A stretch of 64,000 nucleotides of DNA, taken from assembly GCA_013400115.1 (NCBI GenBank), contig VXBP01004070.1, positions 124,001-188,000 of the forward strand. The letters are read 5' to 3'. The notes below the pieces were generated by a model, which was not told the DNA's origin, did no database searches, and saw nothing but the letters and a program-made list of their open reading frames with translations. Within the stretch, counting starts at the first letter, position 1, and every line of letters starts with the position of its first letter. Below are positions 36,471-48,234 of this stretch, piece after piece. The stretch is from Rhinopomastus cyanomelas. Its lineage: Eukaryota > Chordata > Aves > Bucerotiformes > Rhinopomastidae. The position numbers and the translations under genes are program-made.

Positions 36471-38330
36471 TTCCTATGCTTTTTTAGTATCATCTGAAGG
36501 CAGTTAAAAGTAAGCAGTTTGAAACCCCCCTGCTTCCATAGATCTGAAGCAGGGTTTGGCATTGAGTTCTATAAAGCCTGAATTTAAAGACTGATCACAA
36601 GGCAAAAAATGCTTCATTGGAAACAAGTCTTTGGCAACTCTGATATCAAAAAGGAGAAAGGATACAAGCTGGAAGCTCTCATGTCCTTACACATTTAGGG
36701 ATCCCTGAGTCTCAAAGGTGAGGTGAGCCTCAGTAGCAAACGTGGAGACCTTCTCTGGAAGCACCTGACCATCTAAAATATCATTTGTTGTCCAAATCTC
36801 TGCCTGTTTTCTATCTGTTGTCTCAAGGCTATTCCCAGAGGGAGTCACGTGTGACCTGATGAGTTTTAGTCCAACTTTTTGCTCACCTAGTACCTCACTT
36901 AACACCCATGTCCCCACAAGCGTCACGCAGTATGTCTAGTAGCTATTGTACCATGATTACTGAGCTTAAGATTTCCATAAAGTCACTGGAGAAAAGCAGG
37001 CATCGGCAGGTTGCGATACATCAGCCCAGATGTTTCTGTCTGCATTACATCCTTGACTCTAAGGGATGTCTGCAGAAGACAATAAAAAATGGACGGGCAT
37101 CTCCAATTAGTTGGATAAATCCTACTCTTTGTAGCAGTAGCTGTAGTCCTCACAGAGAATTCTCCTCTTCCTATCACGTTCAGACTCATTTACTGTTATT
37201 GCAGTAAAGTAAAGATCACGCAAGCCTGCTTCCTCAACTAAACTTAGCTGGAGTTTAGCACTGTTTTAACCAGAAGAAAACGATGCAGTCCCTACAAGAT
37301 AAATGGTTCTTAAGTAAAACCATGGTAGCTATTCTAGCTAATGTGAAAATGTCTACTGGACTACATAATCCAGATCTAAAGAACAAAACACTGCTAGAAC
37401 GAAGGGAAAAAATAAGATTAAAAAAACCTTCTATGCATTAGGTTTAAATTAATTTTTCATAACACATGATTAGACTTGAATATCTGATCTCCTTCTATTA
37501 GGAAAATGAGGATGTGATTGATGGAAGGCGAACATTTTAATATCCCCCCCAACCCCCCAGATCTTGGCAAGATACTTTTCTGGGTTCTCAGAATTATCTT
37601 CTGCCCCAAAGCCTATTCATAAATCATTCAATGTTGATATAAAAATGGCTGGTTTCCACAGAAATCTTGTTTCTGAGGCCCTGGAATGACGGTGTAGAAT
37701 GTTTTATTACATAAAACTTGTAATAAATTAATCTATCTGAAGAATTTGGGTCGTCTTCATTTTCGGAGTAACACTCAAATGCTTGCTAACTTTTCCACAG
37801 TCAGTTGATTACCCACTTACGTATTTGAAAGTATTGCATGCTTATCTCAAAGCTTTGTCACTATCAGCTAAACTTCAAGGAATCTTTATAAAGTAAGTTG
37901 CTGAAAATGACAGCTAAAGAATAGTATTTGGACACACTGAGAGAACCCAGCTGTTTAAGATAATTAAAATATGGAAGGAAATATTTTATTCACTTGAATT
38001 TACCAGTGTTTAACACAGTTGTGGGTTATTTTCTTTAATGGAAAATAAGTTCTTTTTTAAAATTCTCTATTCTTTTTCCAGAACTTTGTTAATTCCTTGT
38101 ATGTTAGTATTATAGCTCTCTCCCTGGATAATTTCTGTATGAAGACCTAGTGAACATTGTCCACCAGGGTTGACGTAATTTCCTTCTCTCCAGCAGTGAC
38201 TTTTATTTGTTTTTTGGTTGTTCATCTTTCCTGGTGTCTGCAAGATTGCACAGGACAGTTTTAAACTGGTAGCATGCTGTTAACTGAGGACTTGAGCAAA
38301 TTAGTGTAAGTTATAGGGTTTTGTATAATG
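36471..38330. other. unique non-coding sequence
   Basis: No gene recognised. It contains a C-rich tract at 37543-37558 (C8, AA, C6). Opposed short frames near 36900-37200 look like shadows. Confidence 0.5.
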
Positions 38331-38453
38331 TATCACAGTATTACCAAGGTTGGAAGAGACCTCATAGATCATCAAGTCCAACCTGTCACCACAGATCTCA
38401 AGGCTAGACCATGGCACCAAGTGCCACATCCAATCCTGCCTTGAACAGCCTTG
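38331..38453 (-). mobile_element. CR1 LINE, young 3' fragment of the ACTGTGAT class
   Basis: Inverted tail 'tatcacagtattaccaagg' followed by 'ttggaagagacctcatagat' and 'ggcaccaagtgccacatcc'. Aligned by eye to the end of the plus-strand copy at 14595, it differs at about three positions in 115. The truncation lies inside the ORF2 C-terminal end. Confidence 0.93.
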
Positions 38454-39890
38454 TACAACCCAAAGTCCTCTCAAAGTATCTTTGGAGCTCTAAGAGAATC
38501 AGCTGAATTCCACAGCTCTACCATCAAAGACACTATTGATCTCAAGGGGAATGAAGAGCATGAAGAAACATCAGAGACTAAACCCCATTCTTCTGTACAT
38601 CCAATACAGTATCACTGATGCCAAGGTGATTTTCAGAGGAAGTTCAAAAACCCAAAATTAGCTAGCAATAAGGCATAAGAGGATCAAATACCAGTTGGAT
38701 AATGGATGAACACCTTACTGGAAGAAAAAGGAGCCCAATCTAAAAAAATTAGCGAAGGAAAATAATAAAAAAACCATTATATGACTAGAGAAGAAAAGAG
38801 ACATGGGAGGTAACTGAAAAGGAAAATAAAGTGGATTACACAACAAGACAGAAAAAATGCATCCTGTCAGCAAGGACCATGTTTTTTCTCCAGAGTACAT
38901 AAGCTAGTAGAGCTGGTCATCTGCAGCACAGCTCAAGCCACAGTCAAAGTCAGGCATCAGAAAAACCAGCATTACAATGAGTCGTCCAACCTTGTGAGAG
39001 GCCATTCCCACTTTGGCCATCCAATTTCAGGGGAAGTTTGTCTGCTGGCATAGTTCATATGCATGCACAAGGATACCACATCAAATTTCAAAGCTCTGTA
39101 GGCATCATCCAGTTTGCACGACACTTCCTTGTGAAAAGAAAAGGCCAGTAGTGAGTAATCCATGCTGTTCTCAATGACTTTGATAAAACCTTTGAATCCT
39201 ACTGTGCTCATTGATATTCTGTATATGTTGCTATATGTCATAGCAAGAATGACTTTTCAAAAGTATGAGAGTTTTGTTTTTACTGTGTCTATTTTTGTAG
39301 TTATAAATTCAAAGACATGTCCATACCTGCTGTGAAGCACATTAGAACGTTTAAAAATTGCCTAAAGAGCTCTTATCACATAAAGATTTTTAAAATCTTA
39401 TTTAAAATGTTTTCTTTTTTGAAATCTGTTAAAACTAGTGCTGGATTTTATCAGGGAACAGATTTATCTTCCTTCATATAAATTGCTAAATACACTTTTC
39501 TGTGTCTTAAGTAAGAAGCAATGATTCCTGTAAAGCCAGAATCCCTAATATCTAGCCAGTCCTCATCTATCTGTGAGGATGCAGGTATTGTCAGTGCGAT
39601 CAGATGTCAATGTCTGAACTGCTCACCTAGACTGTTGCAGTAGCCGAAGGAAGTAGGTGCCTCTCAAGACTGGTAATACTCATCTTAAAGAGATAATAGA
39701 TCTCCTTTAAAACAAATGACACAAACTGTGTCTTTTTCTCTTCCTTGTCTATGAGTAGAGCCTAGCATGGCTAGTTCTGATGCAGACATCTGCACTCTGA
39801 TGTTTTAATCCACAGGTAATGAGATTCATCATATAATCTATAAGTATTATTACTTGATTATCACACTAGCACCAACACGAGCTAACTAAA
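38454..39890. other. unique non-coding sequence
   Basis: No repeat or exon recognised. An 89-codon minus frame at 38972-39241 lacks domain resemblance. Confidence 0.5.
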
Positions 39891-40082
39891 TCATAGAATC
39901 ATTAGGGATTGGAAGGGACCTTGAAAGATCATCCAGTCCAATCCCCCTGACAGCAGGATCACCCAGACCAAGTCCCACAGGAACACATCCAGGCGGGTCT
40001 TAAACATCTCCGGTGAAGGAGACTCCAGAACCCCCCTGGGCAGCCTGTTCCAGTGCTCCGTCACCTTCACCATGAAGATGTT
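39891..40082 (-). mobile_element. CR1 LINE, 3' fragment of the 'ggtgatcctgctg' class
   Basis: Begins 'tcatagaatcattaggg', then 'attggaagggaccttgaaag'. The minus frame 39891-40073 preserves the ORF2 C-terminal end ('VKVTEHWNRLPRGVLESPS'). Closely similar to the copy at 57377. Little decay, so probably fairly young. Confidence 0.95.
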
Positions 40083-40829
40083 TTTATTGTTGTACCAAGA
40101 AAGAGTAGGAGAAATTCCTTGACCCAGAGATTAGATAAGAAATAAAAGCAGAAGCAATATTCTAATTTTACAGGCAGGTGACTGAAACACAAAGTTACTA
40201 AACTCTTCTCAGTCAAGTTTCCTTTAGGCAGCTGTGTAGTATTTAGTGTACCTTGAATGCAGTTCTTAGGCACTAGTGCAACACTGGTTACAGTAATGAT
40301 CTTTAGCAAAGGCACTGAGGGAGTCTGCAGAGGACCCAGTGACTGAGTGCTTCTCTTAGAAGCCTCCATACAGTGCTCAATCACAAATCTATTATTCCTA
40401 TTATTTTCCTAAGATATTTTTTGTAACTGCAACTGATGCATTGAAGCAAAGTGCTTGTTTCCTACAGTAAATCATGCATTCATTTTGCAAATAAGATCTC
40501 AGCACATATGAATGAAGACCACTGTGTTCAAGCCTAGTCTGGAAAAAGATAAATCAGTCCTGATATTTTTCATAGTATAAGAGGATGTTGTTACCCTACT
40601 TCTCAGTTCACCAGTCTTACCAAGATTTGTACATTCTTTACTTTGCATTTAATTTAAATTCAAATGCATTTAACATTTTCTAAAAAATTTCTGTCCACTG
40701 TTTTTAAATAAAAATTGTAATTGCAGATAATTCAACATGTTACTGCTTGATATTAACTGAATAAGTTAATACCAACAGGAGTAATGTCAGCTCCAGAATT
40801 ATTACCTGAAATTATGTCATAAATTATCT

Positions 40830-40870
40830 TCAACTGTTTTTTCAGGTATTTCAACTGTGTTTTCAGGTTT
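40830..40870. repeat. 21-bp imperfect tandem duplication
   Basis: Two units beginning 'tcaactgt' and containing 'ttttcaggt', spaced 21 bases apart (40830 and 40851). Confidence 0.75.
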
Positions 40871-43087
40871 CTTCACCACACTCACACTAAGTCCCCATTA
40901 GAAGCAGTCAGGTCACAGCAGTTTCTCCTGAGGAACACCAAATAACAAAATGCACCTTGTGTGGGTGAACAGAAGCACAGGACAAGCAATGTATGGAAGG
41001 TATCTCCTGAAAAAACCCTGCAAATATCTAGAAACAGGTAAACCCTGACCTGCCTTTAAGTTCAAAGCCAGTTACTGAGAATAGACATAGTTTGCTTTTA
41101 TCATCCAGATGTTTTCAGTTTTAATCAGATTTGGCTCAATCTCTTTAGTGAAGGTCTGGAGATTTAAAATCTGGTACTGAGCTGCTTAAAAACTCAGTCC
41201 AGTTACTTGTCAGAAGGGAGACTGCACACTTCCTTTCTGATATTTTGCTTTTCTTTGTTGTGTATCAGAAAAGGAGTTTTGTAGCTTCATGTCTGATTAT
41301 ATTTGGGATTTGTAGAAATTCCAAGGCCTCAACTTTAAATTTTACTCCTCCCCTGGAAAGATGCTGCAAGTAAGTGTGACAGCAAAATGTGTTGGTTTCT
41401 TTAAATACCTTTGCTCATTGCACATATTACCTCAGCTTCACAAAAGCACTACCTGTTCTGTAGCTGATAACAAGGGCAGGAATAAAAGACAACCTTTGAA
41501 ATCCAATTAAAAATGTTATGAAAAAATTATAAATATTTATCCTTGCATTTCACTAAATAAAGTATTTATCCCAGCATTTCACCTAGTGCACCCAACATGC
41601 TTGTATAATAGCATGGCCTTCTGGTACACCTTGAAGGTAAGAGTGAACCACAAAAGGACAATACATTTGGCAGCTGAGCCTTCCTCAAGGACAGTTCTGC
41701 TTGTTTGGTAATAAAAAAGTCTGCTTTTAAATGAAACTGGGCTTACACCAGTGTTTACAGCCAGGCTGGGATTGTGCTTTAGGAAAGATATTACTCTCAA
41801 CTTTGACAAAGACTGGGTTTGCAAAGTCTTTGAGTAAATGTTTGAAAACTGTAGATACACAGATTTAAAAAATTGTGCTGCTTGGCCGAGTAAGAAATAT
41901 ATCTTTAGTGAACGAGAGAGGAGATATGGTTAAAAATCAGGTTGTGGGAGGAGAATGGGCAGTAAACAAATTTCTGGTAACTTTAAGTCTGTAGAGTTCT
42001 GTGCTGATTCATTTTTCTATTTCTGTGCTGCCACGTGCTCTGTAACAACATGTGCAACAGCTCAGCATCTTCAGTCCAAGCATCTTAACTCTTCTACAGA
42101 TTAATTAATACCACATCCTATTGGCACCAAAAATAGAATTTTTGGGCAGGAAATCAGAAATCAAGTAAATTAAAAACATTTAATTTGATTCAACATGGGA
42201 GTAGAACTTAGAATCCTCTATCTGAACTCTCAGTTTTGGACAGTCCAGGAAAGAGAAACATTTTCATTTCCCTTGTGCTTTTTTAAGAGTTTGGAAGTTG
42301 GCTGTTTTACACTTTCACTGCTAGTAACCTCTGAAGAGACTCTTTTTATGATTTCAGCATGAAACTACACAGACAATTGAACTTTGTTTAAGGTGTTGGA
42401 CTTTGCTTAGCAAAACACAAAGTCGTACATCTCATCTTTGTTCTATAATGTAATGCATTTCCAAAGGATTTGGTGTGCAATTCCATACTCCTGAAGACAT
42501 GCACATGAAGTTGTTTTCATTAATATGGTAGACCTGGAACCCTCTCACCTTTTGCTATTTATGTCTTGTTTTTGTAGTTCTGGGTTCTTAAAACACTTTT
42601 CTAGCACAAAAGACATGCTAACTGCGTTCTTGCTGTGTGATGAACCAGTAGACACAGCTTGTCATGTGGTCATAAATGTGGTGCAAATGAGGTAGTGTAC
42701 TAAGCAGTAATTAACTTTTCACTTAAAATCAGTTGCATTATGGCTACATCACCGCTGCTACCATCACTGTTACTTTCTATTACTTATTTTTTCCCATTTA
42801 TCAAAGTGACAGGCAGGAATCCTTTTGCAGACTTGTGTTTTGGGCCCCTTGTGGTAAAGACAATTTAATATGCTGCTCAACATTATGTAGAACCCTTTCA
42901 CCAGCATTTCAGTCCCTAAGAAAATAGCTGTATGTGACACAAATACCTTTTCTACATTAGCTCTGTAAAAAAAAAACAACAAACATAAAACCTTAAAAAA
43001 GAAAAAAAAACCAACACAAACCAAGAAGTAAATTATTATACTATAATTTTAGGATTTTTCTCCCTGCAAAGCATAGCAAAACCTCAG

Positions 43088-43127
43088 CTGCATGCTGTTA
43101 TTAGGTTCTGCATCCTGTTATTAGGTT
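43088..43127. repeat. 20-bp tandem duplication
   Basis: Two units, 'ctgcatgctgttattaggtt' and a copy with one G-to-C change, spaced exactly 20 bases (43088 and 43108). Confidence 0.9.
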
Positions 43128-43507
43128 TTTGAAGGACAGTTCTTGTCCTGTCCTTGCACAAATAATAGCCTTTCGTGACAGCAAAACCACAACAGCCGGT
43201 CTGTAAGCGAGAGCTTAATAATGAGTATTGTGCTGTGATTTCTAACCTGCCATGGACGAGATTAGGTTCAAGAACATATGAAAGTAAATGACAGCAACAG
43301 GCCTGGGAATGTTTTGTATTTGTCTGCACACTGGTACAAATGTTTTAATTAGTTTCAGAAATCTAATGACATCACGGGATTCATTATGCTGCCTTTAACA
43401 ATCAACTCTGAATTATCTTGTACCTTTTCCATAGTAAAGGACAGTATGTTATGCAGTGAGTACCTGGAATGCTGGTTTTCCAGCTCACTAGGCAAAAGTT
43501 TTGTATT

Positions 43508-43520
43508 ACACACACACACA
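43508..43520. repeat. short CA microsatellite
   Basis: Alternating A and C over 13 bases in unique sequence. Confidence 0.85.
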
Positions 43521-44452
43521 ATGCCTCTGCACCTCACAGAGTTGCATTTGTTATTATGAATGAGTCAAGAACAGTGAACACACACTTGTATTAAAAGCTG
43601 AACAATTTATGGCAAACTGCAAAAATGCAAACTAAAACCAGTAGTGAAGGTGCAGTCTAACTCAACTTTCTGCTCCAAAGTTTTGCATAATTAGGCAGCA
43701 AAGTGGTGCAATGCATTCAGCTGAATTTCCATTAGATGTCTCTGCTGTCACTGGGAGGTGTAGCTCGTAGGCAGTTTCCCAGACAGTGCCTGCTGCAGTG
43801 TCCCGAGGTAACAGCTTTCAAGAGAAGCCCCCAAACAAAAGTGTTTCACTTGTACTGCACATATGTGATAAAAGCAGCGTTGGGACTTCCCTGGGCTATA
43901 AATAGAACTGGAAGATGTCTGCAGATGGCAGAGTGCCAACAGGTTTTGACTCCCCAGTCTCAGACTGCCTGAGTGTGGCGCGATGTTAATTGAACCAGTA
44001 CTAAAAAGGAACCTTTCAGAGTTTCAGTGAGCAGAAATAAACCTCATTCACATAAAAATAGTACCAGGGAAAGTACTGGTAACAAAAATGCAAATTCACT
44101 TAAGATCTAAGGGTAATTTTGCATTTTTTTGAGGTTAGCTCTTTCTCTTCTAGCAGAAGCTGTTGCTAAGGAGTGCTTATTTTTAAAGCAAAAAAATGGG
44201 AAATCTTTTGAAAACATGGAAACACAGTTCTTCAGAAAAAAAGGCTTGTTTTCCCCAGCAAACAATAAAATATGAGCTGCTCTCTCTTTCCACCAGCCAA
44301 AAGCCTATGGCCCTGTTAGCATGGCATTGTGCACATTGGTGCTCTCTGGATCTGTATGCAGGGGGGACAGGTCTGATGTCACTGTGCCCAGAATAAAAGG
44401 TGATGGAAGAGTTGTTCTAAGCAGTGTTGCGGCTCAGCTGGGCCATATGACC

Positions 44453-44998
44453 CTAGAGCTCACGAATGGAAGAATAATCCCAGTGAGCTCCAGAGTCATT
44501 TATTTCAGAATCTATTCTGCTGCCTATTTCTGGAAGGCAGGTTCCAAGGGTGAATGGAACCGAGGCAGCTAACAGCATTACAAATCTGCCACTCCAGCAT
44601 CCATCCTCCCAAGAATAGATGTAGACAAATTGAAGGCTGCCAAGGTCAGGAATCACCTGCTGCAGGATGTGACCAGCTGCAACATCCAGTCTAGGATTTG
44701 TGGCTGATTGCAGGGGACACAGCAGTCTGGCATTTGTTGAACCACATGCTGAGCTCGAGGGTTTCATGTGTGGTGTGTCTGTAGCCAGAAACTTACTTTT
44801 GAAGGAAGTTATAGGAGTTTTCAAAAAAAAAAGTCTCCTGAATTGAAGGAAAATGTATGAAGAAGGTATCCTGTGATGATAAGCACTGTTAGTAGAGTCA
44901 GCCACTGTAATTTTGCACCCCTTATTGAAGATGGCATCTTTCTTGATACCTTGAGCATGTGAAGTCTGAGAGATGAGTGCACAGGGCTGGAATGTCAC
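44453..44998 (-). other. 181-codon open frame, unrecognised
   Basis: The longest uninterrupted frame in the window, ATG to stop. The predicted protein shows no signal peptide, clear membrane segment, repeat or family motif that I recognise. Composition is mixed, with several Cys and many Ser, and includes 'RLLCPLQSATNPRLDVAAGH' and 'GSLQFVYIYSWEDGCW'. The local DNA is more GC-rich than its flanks, which lowers stop density and makes a chance frame more likely. An overlapping plus frame exists (44321-44572). No promoter or polyadenylation context was identified. It could be a lineage-specific gene, an old retrocopy or chance. Confidence 0.2.
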
Positions 44999-45735
44999 CT
45001 GAAGACAGCTGAAACGCTCTGAAGGTCCTTACAAAGGCTGAGTGGTTGCATGAGACAAATGTTGACACTTAGGTTCCTTCAGGTTCCTTTTTACAGTCAT
45101 TAAAATACTCCACTGTAGTTAGAGAAACAGAGACTGTTTCAGAGGGATCAATTATCAAATATGCTGTTTTCCCTGAAGCCTTTTTCAGTTCATGATGCTC
45201 TTTGGGGACCAGGAGAACTTACATGTGACTTTTAAATATAACTGCAGCCACATTCTTCAGGTTCTTCTTTGGGGAGGGAATGGAACAGTTTCAGGGAGGC
45301 AGGTGTGTTCTCTTAGGACCAAACAGAGCATTTGGAGGGGAATAAACACTGCTGCTGTCCTCTAAGTGTATCACAGTCCTCTTTCTTACCTTTTTAGGCT
45401 TTTTTAGACAAAAAACTTGATAAGGAAAAGATATTTAATGGTAAAAAAATTTCTCAAAATAATTTATAGCACTATTCTTTGTCAGATTTTCTTTTGATGA
45501 CTAAGACTTCGAATTTCAGAAAAATTAAAAGAAGACTTTTGCCATTTATTCACACCACCTTACTGGGAGCTTAGTGAGTTTAAGAAGTTTTGGGATCAGG
45601 GTTACATAGATGCAAGACAAGCAGGACTCCAGTACATCCTTTCACCAACCATTATGAAATCTGAAGGATGCAGGTAGAATAGATCACAATATTGATGGAG
45701 AAAGTTTGCCATTTCTAGGTTCTACACGGATTATT

Positions 45736-45751
45736 CCCCCCCCCCCCCCCN
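45736..45751. repeat. poly-C run ending in an N
   Basis: Fifteen C followed by a single N. Homopolymer C or G runs in birds are frequent assembly break points; true length and adjacent sequence are unresolved here. Confidence 0.85.
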
Positions 45752-47607
45752 TAGTAGGGGAAGCAGCAGTGTGATTCAAGTCCTATAAAGAAGATAAAAG
45801 GAAAATTAAGTGAATCCTGTTGCTTTCAGCAAGCTGTTCTAATCCAGCTCTTTGCTGTGATTCAAAGCTCTATCACATTCAAGGTTCTACAAGGCAATTA
45901 AGGATTTATTATGGAAAAGAACCATGAGCTGAAGCCTTGTTATTTGGGTATTGAGAATAGAGCCTTGTAATTAAACGCTGTTGGCATATTCGTTGTCCAT
46001 CCTGGTAAAGGCTAACTCCTCAAAATATATTCTAGAATGATGTCTGCATGTCTAATAGAAAAGTTCAAATTAATTCCAAAATACTTTTTATGATTTTAGG
46101 TTCTCTTAAAAACAAGCAAAATAGTACAAAGTATTTTGGTTTTAATATTAATGTTGTAAACAAATAAGATGATCCTTTTGAATACAGGGTGAACAGAATT
46201 TTGATCAGAAGAACATTATAGTAAAACTTCAGTTAAAAGCTATTCTTATTGTGAGGCTGTGAAGTGATTCATTCTTGTTTTGAAGGCATTAAAATGTACC
46301 CTACTGTGACCTTTTTACTCTTCCTGTCTGCTCTGTCTACTGCCTGGACACTGCCTATTTCAATGGGAATGCTTCATACTGATTGCTCAGTTCAAAAGAT
46401 AAAAGAAAGTTAACAAATTGTTTCATTTTAAGAAATAGTGTCGTAAAAATGAAACTACCTCCTCACAGCTACTATTTCAATAGAAGCCAAGTTTTGCTGT
46501 ACTTAGGACACACAATACGGTCTGAGTCTTCCCATGATGCATGCAAATGAGGAGAAGAATCGTTGCCAGTGAAGCTCCACACAAGCTTATGACTGTTACG
46601 AGTTATTTCAGGATTAGATTCATTATGATGAACACTAACACATTAATTATGACATTTCATTTGGCATTTGGTGGTTTATGACTTCTCATTTTGGCTTTTC
46701 TACATTGAAATTCTAGATTACTTGAAAAGGTCGTCATGATTTCTCTGTGTACTGAAGAACATCTGTTTAAATGCAGTCTCCCTTGTATATTTGCACTTAC
46801 ATCATTTCTGATCCACTGTTTAGGTTATCCTTTTCAGTGGGTTAAACATTTGAGCAGAAGAGTTTTTGTCCTTTTATTGAGAAATCCTAGTGGTTTTTCT
46901 GCTTATGTCTTTCTATCATTGCATAAGTCAATCACTGTCAACACTAAATCTCATCAATTCCACCTTAAAAGTTGGGAAAAAAAAAAGCATTCTTTCTTTC
47001 TTATTTTTAAGCTACTCTAAAAGGCATCAAGCAAGGGAATTTTTGCTTGAAAAATAGTTATTTTTTATAACTTGCGTTTTCTGACCCTCAACAGAATTCT
47101 ATGCTCTGAGTGCGTGCAAGCCAGTCTGGACGCAAATGTATAGTCCATAACCTCTTATGGATATTATTTCTTAATATATATCCAGAGATGTGACTGGCAT
47201 GCGAGAAAAATGGAGGGTCTTCTGGATGTGTGACAGCACAAGACTATGTAATTAAATTTCTATTTCCATGATCATTCTGTGGTTGGAGTGAAAGAAAAAT
47301 AGAGAACTAAGTAAAGCGTAGAGCATCAAAACAACCCATCCAGTCCAAATGGGTTAAAGGATATCTGGTAACTTCTTTAGAAAATGCCTGAATGTAAGTC
47401 TCAAGTGAAGAATGCATCTTGTAGGACACAGAGGGCATAAACCTAAGTGACTGTATAGTGTTATCACTAAAGCAACTTCTAGATGACATCTATTGATAAT
47501 TCTGAAGAATGCATGTGTGCCTTCCCTTCTTTTAAGAGAAGGCCATCATGAAGACACTAATCCAACAATCCCAGCTAGAAGATTTAGCAAGACTGCATCT
47601 ATATTTA

Positions 47608-47851
47608 ATAGAATCACAGAATGGTGAGGGTTGGAAGGGATGTCTGGAGATGTAGTCCAACACCCTGCTAGAGCAGCTTCACCCAGAATAGGTTGCACAG
47701 GATCACGTCCAGGTGGGTTTTGAGTATCTCCAGAGAAAAAGACTCCATGACCTCTCTGGACAGCCTGTTCCAGTGCACTGCCACTGTCAAAGTAAAGGAA
47801 TTTCTCCTAGTGTTTAGATGGAACTTCCTGTGTTCCAGTTTGTGCCTGTTG
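47608..47851 (-). mobile_element. CR1 LINE, 3' copy in a head-to-head pair
   Basis: Inverted tail 'aatagaatcacagaatgg', 'tgagggttggaaggga', then 'cctctctggacagcctgttc' and 'gtttagatggaacttcctg'. Ends at about 47851. Ten bases later a plus-strand CR1 copy with its own 3' tail starts, so these are two insertions back to back. Confidence 0.95.
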
Positions 47852-47861
47852 TGACAATCAC

Positions 47862-48234
47862 TGGGGTTGTTTAGCCATGAGAAAAGGAGTCTGAGGGGTG
47901 ACCTTATTGCCCTCTACAACTACCTCAAAGGACATCGTAATGAGGAGGGTGCTGATCTCTTATCCCAAGAACCAAGTGATAGGTTGAGAGGAAATGGACT
48001 CCCCTTGCACTGCAGGAGGTTTCAATTGGATATTAGGAAAATGTCTTCACCAAAAGGGTTGTCAAGCACTGGAACAGGCTGCCCAGGGAAACAGTAGAGT
48101 CACCACCCCTTGAAGTATTTAAAAGAGATCTAGACGTGGCTCTTAGGGATTGATGCTTTAGTGATGGACTTTGCAGTGCTGGGTTAATTACTCAATGATC
48201 TTAAAGGTCTATTTCAATCCTGATTCTATGATAA
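47862..48234 (+). mobile_element. CR1 LINE, 5'-truncated copy, second of a head-to-head pair
   Basis: Starts 'ctggggttgtttagccatga' and carries 'ccctctacaactacctcaaa', 'ttcaattggatattaggaaa' and 'ctggaacaggctgcccaggg', ending 'atcctgattctatgata'. The frame 47867-48097 reads 'RSLRGDLIALYNYLKGH' and then is lost. A different 3' class from its neighbour. Confidence 0.95.

Larger units (their letters stand above)
40083..47607. other. long unique non-coding interval
   Basis: About 7.5 kb with no recognised transposon. It contains 20- and 21-base tandem duplications (43088-43127, 40830-40870), a CA run (43508-43520), a poly-C run ending in N (45736-45751) and the window's longest open frame (44453-44998, minus). 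The parts at 43085-43345 and 46540-46690 look like candidates for conserved non-coding DNA by complexity only. Confidence 0.5.
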
